A stretch of DNA of 64,000 bases, taken from the NCBI GenBank assembly GCA_001599715.1, contig BCHU01000008.1:1302001-1366000 (forward strand), given 5' to 3'. Positions 12,116 to 24,187 of this stretch are shown here, one piece after another. This stretch comes from Phaeotremella fagi (taxonomy: Eukaryota; Basidiomycota; Tremellomycetes; Tremellales; Phaeotremellaceae). The notes beneath the pieces are model-generated. The model saw nothing but the letters and a program-made list of their open reading frames with translations. It was not told the origin of the DNA and ran no database searches. The position numbers and the translations under genes were made by a program. How positions within the stretch are numbered: position 1 is the first letter of the stretch; each line of letters begins with the position of its first letter.

Positions 12116-13253
12116 ATGTCAAATACACCAATAGCAAGCTCCTCAAAACTGCCCCCACCACCATCCCCACTACGTACCAAACCCGCAAGAAAACCTAAAT
12201 CCGCCCATCCAGACCACAAAACGACAACGATCAAAAAATATCCCATCCCCCTCCCACCACTACCCCAAACCTCTTCTCATCCAGCGAGCCAAAAAGTTCG
12301 TAAGGGCGGTAAGAAACCTCCTACATTGTCTATCAAGACTTTACAGGGTTTATCGACTGCTAGGACTGATAATCTTAAAGATGGATTTGGTCGGGAGGTG
12401 GTTTTCGTTACTAGACGGACTGGGTTGGGGATGCTTATTGGTAGATGTAGGGGTTTGGTCGTTAATGAGGGGTAGGTTTACTTTTTTTCGTTATCTTTAA
12501 TTCGGTTTTAGTGCTGAGCTCTTGGATGTTGTATTAGATATACTCAATTAACTCTTCATGCTTTGTCGGCGGCTATCCCTCAGGCGTTACTTTTGTTACA
12601 TGCTTTATTGGATGTTTTGCCTTATCCCATAGGTCCACGGGGAATGTGGTACGAAATAAAAACTGGTAGTGTGGAGTGCGTTGATGAAGTTCGACCTAGT
12701 GGAAATGGGAAGAAACCTAAGGGAGACGATGAAAGTCGTGGTGAAGGGGGTGATATGGATGTTGATGATAACGAGGAGGGTGGAGACGATGAAGAAGCAG
12801 AGCTTCTGGCTCGACTTGATGATATTGGTGGAATGGAGGAGGATGGAATAGAACGTAAAACAAGAATTAAAGTGAGTTCTTTCGTTCTTCATATCGAAAC
12901 GTATTAGGAAATCCAACTGACCCCCAACTCAACAGTCATCAATTCAAATCGATCTCCACATCTCCTCCAGACCGAAACAAAAACCCATATCCATCGTCGA
13001 CGAGAACAAAAACCACAAAACAGGAGTTGACAAAAACAAGGCATCACTCCCTGGTTCAATGCCAAGTAAAGTCCGTGCGAGTAAGAATCGACTTAGTAAG
13101 AAGAGGAGGATGGCTAGAGCTGCTCGACGTGGAGGAGATTCAGAGACTAATGAGGAAGATATGATGAATAGGGGTTCTGGGGAAGAGGCTATGATGAATG
13201 GGAGGAATGTTGAGGATGATGAGGAGGAAGTGCAAGAGACTTTGGAGCTGTGA
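12116..13253 (+). CDS. POP7: Alba-fold RNase P/MRP subunit, Pop7/Rpp20-like
   Basis: Exons 12116-12471, 12538-12871, 12936-13253; 335 residues. The core, about residues 70-190, matches Rpp20: LSIKTLQGLSTAR, a beta strand with basic residues, then LTLHALSAAIPQALLL and the diagnostic TGSVECVDEV. Pop7 pairs with Pop6/Rpp25 on the P3 arm of RNase P and MRP RNA in the nucleus and nucleolus and helps tRNA and rRNA processing. The protein is more than twice the usual 140-160 residues. It has a Pro/Lys-rich N-terminus, an acidic insertion (DMDVDDNEEGGDDEEAE) and a basic tail (SKVRASKNRLSKKRRMARAARR) followed by an acidic end. The family call rests on motif recognition only. Confidence 0.65.
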
Positions 13254-14324
13254 TTGATGATTCATACTTATTTGGTGTTGGGAACCTACCTCACGACGAG
13301 TCAGGTAATAACATTATGCATTGGTTGGAGAGATCATACTTCCCTATGTGATGCATGCTGATCATATACTTCAGTCCAAGACACTGATATATCCAACGTT
13401 AACACCCCCGAATTTCAATTTGAGCGCCACCTAGTCAGAAATGCCGTCATGCTCTGAATGGGTAGTAGTTACTAGAACTTATGCTTGCTCTTAGTAGACA
13501 AGATATTCACTTAACCTCCGTAGCTATACTAATATCTAGTTCATAATATATACATTATCATTCACATAGTAGAGACATCATATCTAGTATCATTCTCACT
13601 AAACCAAATTTCGGCGATTGAAGGAATCTCAATTCAAACATTAACGCAAGAACAACTCTTCGTACCTCTTTCAATCTAATCTCTCAACTCCATAAATACA
13701 CTTATCTTAAATAAACCAAGACATTCAATAGGTGAGTAAAATAATCTTCTCCCATCACGATCTGGTTGTTTCAAATGTTGGTTCCTGTGAATCAACCATC
13801 CTTTGAAGTTTTGCGCCCTACTGTCTCGCCAAGATATGGAAGAAGGTACTTGAGCTCCACCCGAGCAAATCTCATATTTATGTGTCCGAGAATGATTTCA
13901 TTCTCTTGATTGATATTCATCCAGGAAGTAGAAACTCAGAAAGGACTCCTCCATTGTTTTCCTCGTATGTTTTCGTCATTGGGTTCGATGTGCTCGAGCC
14001 CTACTCCACCCCACAGATCTCTTTCCCCCGTCACATCTCTTAAAATCTCATCATTAATCTTTATTCACATTGAATAAAATGCTGACAAGAGAGATATTTT
14101 CTTTCTATACAGCTCCATCAAATAGGATCAACGAGAACTCTACCGTCGCTTCTACTTGTAGTTCCACTTCAACTAGATCAAGAACCACTAGGTCAGCTGA
14201 GATTAGTCATTCTTCTCGATTACACATTGGACATCGAAATCAACCCTCTCGTCCCAATCGACATCTAGAAACACCAATTAATTGTTTACCACCATCGTCC
14301 GACCCTTTATTAAACATATTCAAC
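13254..14324. other. Intergenic, 5' region of the FHA-RING gene
   Basis: No gene recognised. GGTGAGTAAAATAATC at 13731-13746 resembles an intron donor, so the 5' leader of the next gene may be spliced. The open frame of the next gene extends upstream to an ATG at 14079. Confidence 0.35.
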
Positions 14325-16715
14325 ATGTCAACCAGACCTTCATCATCTGGAAACGGTCGTCCGAACCATATCCCACTCCCTACCTCCCCCTTCAACAGGA
14401 CTTCACCACTTTCAACACCGATCCCCACTCCTAACGGTAACACCCAACCGCCGTTATCACCAACTTCACCACGTAGTTCTTTTCTACCTAGTTTCATGAG
14501 AACTCGAAGTAGAGCCGCTACAGTTACCAATAGTAATAACCCTAGAGGCGATGCGTCACCTTCAGGTGTTAATCCTTTATCACCAGTTCCGTCTCGCAGA
14601 GAGGAGGTCACCAGACAGACTTCGAATACTAGGAATGATGGTGGTGGGGTAACGAGAAGTGTTAGCACACCTGGAAACGTTAGTCAAACGAATGGTACAA
14701 CTACGACTGCGGGTGAGTCAATTTAAACCGTCAAATAACATTGCTGAAAATTGCATAGCTCCAGTATATCACCCACCCCCACCTCATGCAGAACAAATCG
14801 CCGGTAAAACATATAGAATAAAACTTGTTCCCCATCTGGAATCATCACGTTCAATCTCGTTCGAACCAGTGATCAGAGATGTCTGTCCAATCGTCGTTCC
14901 AGCAGAAATCGAACCGTCAGTCGTAGCCGCTTCAGTAACGACTGGTAAACCAATGAATGGAAGATTACCAGCGTTGTTATTAAAGATTGGTAGATTCACA
15001 GATAAAACCGCTAATCAATCTACATCGAATGCAAACGGTAACACCACCAACACCGCCGTCAAAGGTCGTACATTGACTTCAGGGGCTTTGTCAGCTTCTG
15101 GAACGGCCACTGAATTCGGTATCAACACTGCTGGTGGATTTGGCTCTGGTTCTGCTTCGGGTTCTAGACCTAATACCAACGCTGGTGGTTCCAATACGAG
15201 TCCTCCTCCTAGTATTCCAGGTGGAGGTGGGGACGTTTCTTCTAATAGAATTGCGTTCAGATCAAAAGTTGTTAGCAGAAGTCATGCGGAGATTTGGTGT
15301 GAACCAGGAGGAAGGGTGAGTGGAGGTGTTTTTTTTTTGTTTCGTTTCTGCATTATTAACATGCGTTAGTTCTTCATTCGTGATACAGCAAGTAGTTCTG
15401 GTACTTTCCTTAATCATATCAGATTGTCTTCGCCAAATAAAGCTTCCTCTCCTCGACCATTAAATGTGGGTCCCTCAAGAGGATCACGTTTTAGTGCCAC
15501 TGACATAGTTTACAGGATGGCGATACTTTACAATTAGGTGTTGATTTCCAAGGTGGTGCCGAAGAAATGTTCAGATGTATCAAAATGAGAGTTGAACTTG
15601 CTAGAGAATGGCAGACTGGTGCTAACGCTTTCAAGTAGGTTTTTTGAAAGTCTCAGTCGAATTGGTAAACTGATGTTTTTAGCACAAACGCCTTGAATCA
15701 ATTAAAAGTTCTCGGTGGATTACCTGTTACCCCTGCTAAATCGGAGGCAACTGGATCACCTTCAACCAGAAAAGTCAAAGCCAGTGTTACGGATTGTTGT
15801 ATTTGTTTATTCTCTGTGACTGTTTGTCAGTCTTTGTTTATTGCGTAAGTTGATTCTACTTTGACTATGGATGTTATGCTGAGAAACTCTTAGACCTTGT
15901 TCCCATGTCTTCCATTACAAATGTATCAGACCTCTGTTGGTGAAACACCATCCAGGCTTCTCATGTCCTCTTTGTGTAAGTCGATAGAAGGTAGCCATTT
16001 ACTAACAACCTCTTAGCGAACTTTCGCAAATCTAGAAGAAGACGTGGAGACGGAAGACGCTTGGGAGATGGCATCACGAAGAGCATCAGTGATATCAAGA
16101 AGAGCTTCCAATCATTCAATCCGACTTCCTCCAACTGTGGATACACCACCTGCTCATCCTGGTTCCCAAGCACTTCCAGGACCACCATCAACGGGAATAG
16201 GTTTCGGACCAGCTTCAGCTAGTGTTGACGAATTACTGGCAGGCGGCGAAAGTAGCGGTAGAACCAGTGAAGATGGGATGTCAGGATCTACACCTCTAGC
16301 CAGACAATCGACAGTTGTCCCAACGTCAGAGGAGGCACGTCAGGTTCCAGATGAGATGCCAGGATTATCAGAAGAAGACGATTACGATAATCTTCCGAAT
16401 CTGAATCGATTAATGGGTGACACACGTATCAGTGAACCTATCTCTGTGGCCGTACCAATTCTATCAGGTTGGACACCAGGTGGGAACAATTCATTCGAAG
16501 CTGCTACACCGATGAATGAGGTTTTCTTATCGACACTTGCGGGGAGCGTACATCAGGTATTAGATCAAACGAACGAAGCTAGTGGCAGTGGGAGTGGATC
16601 TGGAAATCAAGAAGAAGCCGATGTTACAGCTGCTGGATCTGGGTCAGACGGGAACACTAGAAAGAACGAAATTAGACAAGAAGGAAGGGACGAGAATGAT
16701 TTGATGTTCACTTAA
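14325..16715 (+). CDS. FHA-RING E3 ubiquitin ligase, Dma1/CHFR type
   Basis: Exons 14325-14712, 14759-15315, 15370-15465, 15516-15634, 15683-15844, 15894-15975, 16017-16715; 700 residues. An in-frame ATG at 14079 would add 82 Ser/Thr-rich residues. The FHA domain (about residues 140-370) shows KIGRFTD, the phospho-threonine-binding VVSRSHAEIW, SSSGTFLN and GDTLQLGVDFQGG. It is broken by a long Gly/Ser/Asn insertion. The RING (about 425-470) reads CCICLFSVTVCQSLFIAPC, then SHVFHYKC and CPLCRTF. Dma proteins bind phosphorylated partners and delay mitotic exit or cytokinesis through ubiquitination of septation-network proteins. The long acidic Ser-rich C-terminus is family-atypical. Confidence 0.87.
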
Positions 16716-17038
16716 ATATTGTGGTTTTTGGAATAGTAGAGTGGAAAAGTGGGAATTCATTTTATTGTATACTGTAAACAAAGTTTTCTTGTCGTTCAAT
16801 TTGTAATGCAAAAACCGTTTTCTTGTTCTGTTGCACCCACCTCTCACCCTCATCAGGGGGAAAACATTCCTTTGACGTTTTGATACTTGATCCCTTGTTA
16901 CATGATACTGGATGATATCATTCCATTGATGAGTCGATGAGTTGAGAGGTATGAAAAGTGTATAATTGGGATACTTTGTTTTGACCGATTTATGAAAATT
17001 TTGTCTTTGAGGCAGATCTTTGATAATGAGCGAAATTT
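16716..17038. other. Intergenic, FHA-RING 3' end / Cys-rich gene promoter
   Basis: Nothing beyond the 3' end of the FHA-RING gene and the promoter of the first small Cys-rich gene was recognised. Confidence 0.4.
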
Positions 17039-17396
17039 ATGAAAACCCGTAAGTCCACCAAAGAAATGTTTCACTTGCGTTGGAAACCACAATGAAAGTC
17101 TTTGACGTTAATCAGCTACGTCCATCGAAAACCCACTCATAATCTCAAACCAAAACCAAAAAACGCAAACCCAAACTCGATCGCAGAATCAAAGAAAGGA
17201 TCCGAATCGGCCCTGGCATTCAAAAACCTGGGGATTCATGTGAGTCCAACAACTCAGTTAGACATAGTAACACCGTAGTCTAGGGGAATCAGCTATGTGT
17301 ATAGCGTGTTGGACTTGTTGGTGTAGACCTTGCTTTTGTTTTTGTGGGGATTGCTGTGGAGAAGTTGCTCGGGGTTCTTGTGAAGCTTGTTTTTGA
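17039..17396 (+). CDS. Small Cys-rich CYSTM-like protein 1
   Basis: Exons 17039-17048, 17116-17239, 17279-17396; 83 residues. The first exon is only 10 nt (Met-Lys-Thr plus one base). It is supported because only this start joins the later exons in phase. The middle is Gln/Asn/Lys-rich and ends in HSKTWGFI. The last 38 residues contain 11 cysteines (MCIACWTCWCRPCFCFCGDC...SCEACF). The layout, a polar head, a short TW-x-x motif and a Cys-rich hydrophobic tail, resembles the CYSTM module found in stress-tolerance proteins anchored at membranes. A paralogue with the same gene structure follows at 17777. No enzymatic role is suggested. Too short for most gene finders. Confidence 0.68.
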
Positions 17397-17776
17397 CGTG
17401 AAGGTTTGGTTGGAGGGTTTTGCACTTTGATAGCGAGAATTACTTTTGATGAATATCCGTAATTTTACTCTTTTTACTCAGGCAGATAGGGTATAGCGCT
17501 GTGACAGTGGTCATGTCGACAGAACTCCTCGTTTCCTTGCGTATCGACAAAGGTCAATACTTGAATCATGTCGCACTTTGGGAATTCCTTTAACTTTTTC
17601 CCCCATAGTTTCAAACTTGTTGAAAGGGAACAAAGATCCGTTGTACAAGTACAGTATTTCCATAGACTCGTTGGGGACATGAAATATCTTACCATAGATC
17701 AATAAATCGTACACTCTCACCGAAAAATAAACGGGCAATTTGAGATATCAAGTGTGAATCACTACATCCAACTAAA
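17397..17776. other. Spacer between the two Cys-rich genes
   Basis: No gene seen. It serves as the 3' end of the first and promoter of the second Cys-rich gene. Minus-strand ORFs here (17474-17738) show no protein-like features. Confidence 0.4.
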
Positions 17777-18103
17777 ATGACAGAAAGAACCCAATACAAG
17801 TAGGTTCCACCGACTTGGGAAATCCACGTACAGTACTAACCCGTTTTAGCTATAACAGAAACCAAATGACCACTTCACCATCACAAGAAATCGAAGAGAA
17901 ACCTTCGTACAGACATAAAACATGGGATCTGTTGTAAGTCATGTCACCTGATAACCGTTTACTCCAGCTCACTCAGTCACTTTAGACAAGGTGAACGTGG
18001 ATTCTGTCTCTCTGTTGTAGCTTGCTGCTGTTGTCCTTGTTTATGTTGTTTTGCAGATTGCTGTGCTGATCTTTGTTGTGATGTTTGTGAGAACTTTTTG
18101 TGA
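17777..18103 (+). CDS. Small Cys-rich CYSTM-like protein 2
   Basis: Exons 17777-17799, 17850-17933, 17986-18103; 74 residues. The polar N-terminus (MTERTQYNYNRNQ) leads to RHKTWDLLQGERGFC and a tail of CCCCPCLCCFADCCADLCCDV type with 14 cysteines in the last 34 residues. The second intron falls at the same place and phase as in the upstream paralogue, and the last exon is exactly 118 nt in both. This shows a tandem duplication. The tail fits the CYSTM pattern (Cys block in a hydrophobic stretch). Members are thought to sit in membranes and help in metal or oxidative stress, but no such role is shown here. Confidence 0.75.
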
Positions 18104-18303
18104 TTGGGTCCAAATCTTTGGTCTTAGATAGCTTCTGTGGATGGATCATGTAGAGATTAGATTGTATTTATGTATCTTGTCTTACTCGCATTTCTTGTTC
18201 ACCCCATCGGGGTACTTTCGTTCCAGTAAGAGACATACACCATAACTATAATTCTATCCTTTACACTACAAATAATCGATTCCCCAAATAAAAAGTAAAC
18301 ATC

Positions 18304-19548
18304 TTATGATCCACCACCCCCACCACATCCACCACCGCCTCCTCCACATCCTCCCCCTCCTCCTCCACAGCCACCGCCGAAACCTCCTCCGAAACCACCT
18401 AGAATCGTAGTGTCAATCCAGGTCAATATCTTGAAAATGATCACTCACCCAGACCGCCACCTAGCAAAAGGCCTCCACCGAGACCAAGTCCTGCACCGGC
18501 TGCTAATGGTAGTCCTAGACCCATTCCTCCTCCATAGCCATAGCCCCTTCGACCGTAACCACCACCATAGCCTAGAAGCTAGTTAGTAACTTCAAGATTA
18601 AAAATGACAAGATGATAACTGACCATAACCGTATGGATCGTAGATTCCTCCTCCACGACTGAAAGGTCCCATAGGAGCCGCGTAGCCATAGGGATCAGCA
18701 GCATACATCGATTCTGCCAAGTGTCAACGATTGATCACGAACACAGGACAAGGTGCTACTCACGATAACTAGGATCGTTCAAACGCTGTTGAATAAGCTT
18801 TTGACGTCTCTCTTGGTATTCCTGACGAGCTTGCTAGAAAGGAAGTTAGTTCCGATTCTTTTTTACAGGAGCCCAACTAACCAAGATTCTACGTTCCTGC
18901 AACGCCCGCTGTTCCCTTCTTTTCTGTTTCTCAGCAGCCCTCTCTTCCTTGGTTCCAATCATATCATCTTTCTTCCTCTGGAACCAATTCCTCTTTTCAG
19001 TACTTTTAGAAATAGAAGTTCCGTTGGAGGAAGGAACATCTCTAGCATTCAATCTTTGTTCTTCAAGAGCTAACTTTTCATTCTCAGCTTTCCTTCTGAA
19101 CGCTTGAGCTTCCGCCGAATTCGGATGAGCTGGATGATCTTCTGGTAAAGTACTTAAGAATCCTGGATCATCGTATGGATGAACCCAGATTGAACGTTTG
19201 GTTTTTGTGTCGACGTAGAAATGGTGTTCTTGCCTGAACAAACATCAGAATACCGAAGAACAATCTTGTCGCCACTCACTTTGTATCGAAACATCGTACC
19301 CAACCTTCCGGTAATTCTCTCGATTCATCATCCATACTTCTTCTCTCCTCGTCGTTGAGTCCATCATCGACATTCAAACGTCCGTCTGAACTACCTGTTG
19401 AAGATATACTTGATGACATCCTGTGCATTCCACCGTTTGGCATATCGATTGGTTTTCCATTTGCACCTTGGGGTGTTGTTACTGATACTGCAGGTGCACC
19501 GTTGACTCCTGTTGCAGCGCCATACGATGGTGGTGGATCTGATGGCAT
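18304..19548 (-). CDS. WW-domain protein with Gly/Cys-rich tail
   Basis: Exons (minus): 19548-19280, 19233-18882, 18833-18764, 18713-18624, 18571-18449, 18398-18304; 332 residues. A WW domain begins at about residue 79: LPEGWVRCFDTK, HHFYVDTKTKRSIWVHP, with both key tryptophans. WW domains bind proline-rich ligands. A charged helical stretch follows (EERAAEKQKRREQRALQERR). Then comes a Tyr/Gly-rich part with DPYGY repeats, and finally a glycine stretch punctuated by three single cysteines and ending in Ser. The start is the ATG before PSDPPPSYG, because the upstream part of the frame is hydrophobic leader-like noise. Similar WW-plus-GYG proteins occur in Tremellales; function unknown. Confidence 0.8.
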
Positions 19549-20560
19549 TGTTGTTTGTTTGTGTTGTAGATTGAGTAGAAATAGTTGAATTAAATGGAAG
19601 AAGGAAAGGAATGACACAGTTGCTACAGTGTGATACGATGAGTATTGTTTTGGCTCTTAGTGGCGATCCACCTTACGTCATCCGGTCAATCCCTTACAAA
19701 GTCCAGTTCTTGGGAACAAAATATCAACTAACTACTGAAATCCGGCTTCTTCTGAACTTCGTTCATGTTGACCAGCTGCCTTCCTTGACCTTCTCAACAA
19801 CTCACCTGAAGTCCACATCAATATCAGCATCATTCAAATGGCAACTCCATGGTATATCCTTACTTTAGAAGGCAGTCGTTAAAAGTTCACTGAAAGGGCA
19901 GACCAGAAAGGTGGGGAAGGTTTATATTTATCGAGAACCATGCAGTGAAATGACATTGCACAACTAAGAGACTGATGAAAACGATGTTGAACAGACATTG
20001 ACGGCTTTGTAGGTCAAATGAAAATCAACTCAAGCGCACAGAGTGATACACTTACACCATAAAAGAAAATAGTCTATTCCCGCAAATCTCCGTGTAACAC
20101 AACTTACCGGGTCACCTTGCTATTTACATTGGGAGAGTGGTTTTCTCATCTTTCTCTTATCTCTTGATCAAAATAACTAGATTTATATCATTATTAACTT
20201 ACATTCAAACCTTTCACAGATGCAAACCAACCATGTCTCGTACGCTGTACTCGCCTCGTATTCGTGTTGCTGATTGAAAGGATGGATTGTGTAGCTGACG
20301 TTAATGGAGTCATCTGAAATACTGACATTTGCTTCTTTCCTCCTCCTCCTGTCCCATCATAAATTCCGTCCTTCAAGATGACAATAAACCGCTCACTGTT
20401 GTCCTTTCTTGACACTTGCTTCCCCTTCACAACCTCGTCAACATCTTGTCCGTCGAAATTTAAAACATCAATTGATAAACAATGAAAATAAAAACATAAT
20501 AAATTGGCATGTTCGTTTCTTCTATCATACAACTTATAATATCTCTTGAAGCTCACTTTC
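19549..20560. other. Divergent intergenic region, about 1 kb
   Basis: No gene supported. A minus-strand open frame of 122 codons (20194-20562) overlaps the start of the next plus-strand gene and lacks recognisable features, so it is not annotated. The rest is promoter sequence for the WW gene (minus) and the Ser/Pro-rich gene (plus). Confidence 0.4.
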
Positions 20561-22943
20561 ATGCCTCGTACTAGACCAGATTCAACGCTCGCTCGTGCAG
20601 TTTTAGCTGCTCCTTACCCTCTACCTACGCTGGTAAATCGACAGGTATCCCTTGAGCCTGTCAATGGTGACATAAAACCCAATGTCTCTCTTTCAAGACC
20701 TGTTCAGCAATATGTCGAAATCAACTCAAGTATCAATATCCCCTTCGCAGACGCTTCTTCGCAACCATCGCAAGAGGTCGTTCAACATCATTCTAGACCA
20801 CCGACACCGATTATCAAACCTCTTCCGAAACGGTCCCTCGTTCGACGTACAATTCTTAATCCTGTTGATGAAGAGGTCATGTCTGGTATCGAGGAAGGAA
20901 TAGGTCGTTTAGGTCGATATAAGAGTACCAGAAAGGAAGAGGTAAGTTTTAGTCATGTTTGGTGTCTAACTACACAGGATCCAACCACGCCCAAAGCCAG
21001 TCATTTTCTAAACTCAACAAGAACCCAATCACCTTATTTACCAACCACACAATTAAACCGAAATTTGAAATCGTGGATAACACCTTCGACCAGTGAAGTA
21101 TCTAAGTCAAAGCTTTATAACGACAATCATCAAGTCTCAACACCAATCAACCAACTTCGAAATCGACTCTATCCAACGCCCAATTCACTTTCAAGGAGTG
21201 AAGGTAAGAAACGGGTCGTTTACGTCACAGAATCCGAATCCTCAGGATCACCACCATCTGATTCAGATAGTTCAGATGGACAAGCTGATGAAGAAGGAAC
21301 GATTCGTCATAGATCACCTCAAGTAAGTTGACCTTTCTGACTTTGAACTGAATCTCTTCAAGCTTTCTATTGCGGCACCACCGTCAATTCGAAGATATCG
21401 TCGTCACGATCAACCGAAGCCGTTATTCATTGGTCAGACCAATTTAACTCCGTTCACTTTCATTCCTAATTCCAAGAAACCTCACCTACCTGTTCACGAC
21501 GGTTACGCGTCCGAAGCGACTTCCGTTCAAACTGCCGTCGCACCACCGAAACGATTCAGACGATTGAAATCTAAAGACATAGCTCGACAATTGACTTATG
21601 AGAATCAAGCGGTAGCTTCACCTTCTCAAGGCCCGTCAACCAGTCAAACGAGGTTGATCCCTACAACTCCGACACGGGATCCTCCTCCTCAATATCTCTC
21701 GTCAAATTCTTCACCGTTACCTCACCTCTCACCTCCACAATTCGCCAAAAAATCTCAATCCCCTATCCCAATACCGTTACTTCCATTTGCGCAACCTAAA
21801 CTTCCAATTGTTTCACATGAACCCTCACCATCACCAATGGCAATGTCGATAGATCCAAGATCATCGGCTGAGGGATCTAGAGCTAGTTGGCCGCATCCTT
21901 TGAATCCTCGTGAAGTCTTTAGACCAAGAAGCGCGATAGGTGGAAGTGGTAGTTTGATGGATATCTGTGAAGAAAGTGAAGACGCCGCTGAAGGTGATCA
22001 GTATGCACACGGTGTCAACCAGGTAATCGATTATTCAACACCAATTCAGCATCAACTTCAACCTCAAGCACAATTCCCAACTCAACAACTCACAAATCCA
22101 TCACAGCAACCCATCAAACGAACGACAGAAATACCATTCGCTAAAGCCTGTCAAAATTTCCTTTTAGCCAGACGAGCGCAAGCTTCTAAACGAAGAAAAC
22201 TTGTTGCTGAACATTACAAGAGACGAGCTTTAGAAGACAATGTTCAGGTGTTCAAAGAACTTGAGAAAGGTGTCGAGAGGTTGTTCCCGCCAACGATGAC
22301 TTCTACTTCTTTACCTTTGGTGTCTAATTCAATCAATAATCATCCGGTAGAAAATATAGTTCAGCATACGATACCTATCCGATCGATCTCGTCGATAGCG
22401 AGAGTCGACGAGAGTAAACCACCAAGAAAACGTCGACGTTCTCTATCCCCTTCTTCGGCTTTTGATGAACCACAGGGAAATTATTTTAATCCATCGTCTT
22501 GGAATAGAAATTTGATTTCAAGGTTAACCCCATCATCACAAACTCATAGTTCGTCCAGTAGATCTTTAACCCAAGGTTTGGGATTAGGTTTGGGTCAACC
22601 GTTATACGATCCAAATGAAAGGTTCGATCATGGTCAACACGAATCGAAATTACTTTCACCGGCTGTTATCTCATCTCCCATTCCTAGTCGATCAGCTTCA
22701 TCTTCATTCCGTAGATTGTCTTCACAAAATCATGATCGAAGGGAATCTTGGTCAACAGGTGAAAGACGTCGTTTATCTTTACCTCGTGACGAGGTCGAGT
22801 CTTCGCAAAGAATGAGAATTCCTAGTAGAGGGAGATCTATGGTTAGGGATGTTGATCGTGAAGCTGATCGACAGGAATCTATGAAAAGTAGATTCGGTAG
22901 GATCAGGGAATGGGCTAAAGGTGGAAGTGTGACTAGATGGTAG
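20561..22943 (+). CDS. Uncharacterised basic Ser/Pro-rich protein
   Basis: Exons 20561-20941, 20978-21322, 21363-22943; 768 residues. I do not recognise the family. The protein is disordered, rich in Ser, Pro, Arg and Gln. One helical block stands out: FAKACQNFLLARRAQASKRR, then KLVAEHYKRRALEDNVQVFK and ELEKGVERLF. There are basic clusters resembling nuclear signals (PPRKRRRSLSP, PKRFRRLKSKD) and an acidic Ser run (ESESSGSPPSDSDSSDG). A nuclear role is an inference from composition. The first intron (36 nt, GTAAGT...CTAACTACACAG) is a multiple of three without stop codons, so an unspliced form would add 12 residues. Confidence 0.7.
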
Positions 22944-23125
22944 ATATTTCTGTTTGTATTGTTAATGATAACTTTTGTGTAATCTTGTAGGATATTGTTT
23001 AAATTTGTATTTTTTGCATATCATACCGTCACTTTGAGCCAAACACCTATCATACAGACAGCCAACATTTCCAATCTAAATTCATGTTTATTGATGCCAA
23101 ACCTTCATTCACCCAGAGCAACCGA

Positions 23126-24187
23126 TTACACTAGACCATCATACAATGACAACGCCTGTGAGCAGAATCAGTAAATTCCACTTTGAATAAAAGAGGTGGT
23201 CGACGTACCTGCACAATAGTTGGATCTTGTTTACTACCTTCTTTGAACTCTTCAAAAGTGAGTTTAGCGTCCTTATTTCTATCCATGTTTCTGAAGATTT
23301 TGTCGACTCTCTGGAAGAAGGGGAATTGGGTTAATGTCTGTCTTAAAGTAACTATGTCACCCACCTTCTCGGGAGTATCCTCATCTTCTGGAAGTCTAAC
23401 CATCTGACCAGTCATTTTGTAGATTGATCGAACGATTTGAAGCATTTCATCATAAGTGATAAATCCATCTGAATTGATATCGTATAATTGGAACGCCCCT
23501 AGGAGAATTAATCATGGTTCGAGGTGAGGAATCGGTTAAGGGGTAACGACTTACATTTCAATTTTTCATCGAGTCTACCTCTAGAGGTCACTGAGAGTGC
23601 ACAGATGAATTCCTGTTTAGATTATGAGTTTGAGTTTGAGTAGATAACGAAGGGATTTACCTTGAATTCTATGGTCCCAGATTTGTCTTCGTCAAATACC
23701 TAGTCATACAGCGTTAGCGAACGTTCAATAGGAGTCCAGCCAAACTCACATTAAATACATAATCAGCGAATTGACTTGGATCACCGAACGGGAAGAATTG
23801 TCTGTAGATCTTTTTGAACTCTAGAAAGGGTGGTCTTGTTCAGTCTCTGATCTCCTTTATACGAGATATAGATAATTCATTTGGACTCACCCTCTTTGTT
23901 CAATTCACCACCTGGACAATCTTTCAGGAATCCTTTGTACTAAAACACGATAAGATACTGACGATATTGATGTACAACTAAAATTGCTTACCCATTGTTG
24001 CAATTCCTTTATTCTTCGTGTTAGTGATATGCCCTATCTCGGTCCAGAGTCAACTTACTTTCTTGTCAACTGCGATTGAGGTTGTCAGCGGTTGCAATCT
24101 CCCTTCAACGCGTAGCAACTCACAATAAGTGTTCTTTTGTAATTCTGCAAGTTCATCTGCTGAGAGTTTCGATTGTGTTTTACCCAT
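23126..24187 (-). CDS. NCS1: Neuronal calcium sensor / frequenin
   Basis: Ten exons (minus): 24187-24124, 24069-24059, 24006-23992, 23939-23891, 23820-23750, 23699-23661, 23612-23555, 23498-23365, 23310-23209, 23155-23126. The product is 190 residues, the exact family length. MGKTQSKLS is an N-myristoylation signal. [56 protein letters not shown] and the terminal [10 protein letters not shown] are near-invariant NCS-1 blocks. Three EF hands have intact calcium loops ([30 protein letters not shown]). Yeast Frq1 activates the PI 4-kinase Pik1 at the Golgi, and the fungal proteins link calcium to growth and stress. Exons of 11 and 15 nt are unusual. Confidence 0.95.

Noticed and set aside
20194..20562. 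Minus-strand ORF of 122 codons upstream of the Ser/Pro-rich gene
   Set aside because: It overlaps the start codon of the plus-strand gene, has no recognisable domain and mixed composition; probably promoter or leader sequence.
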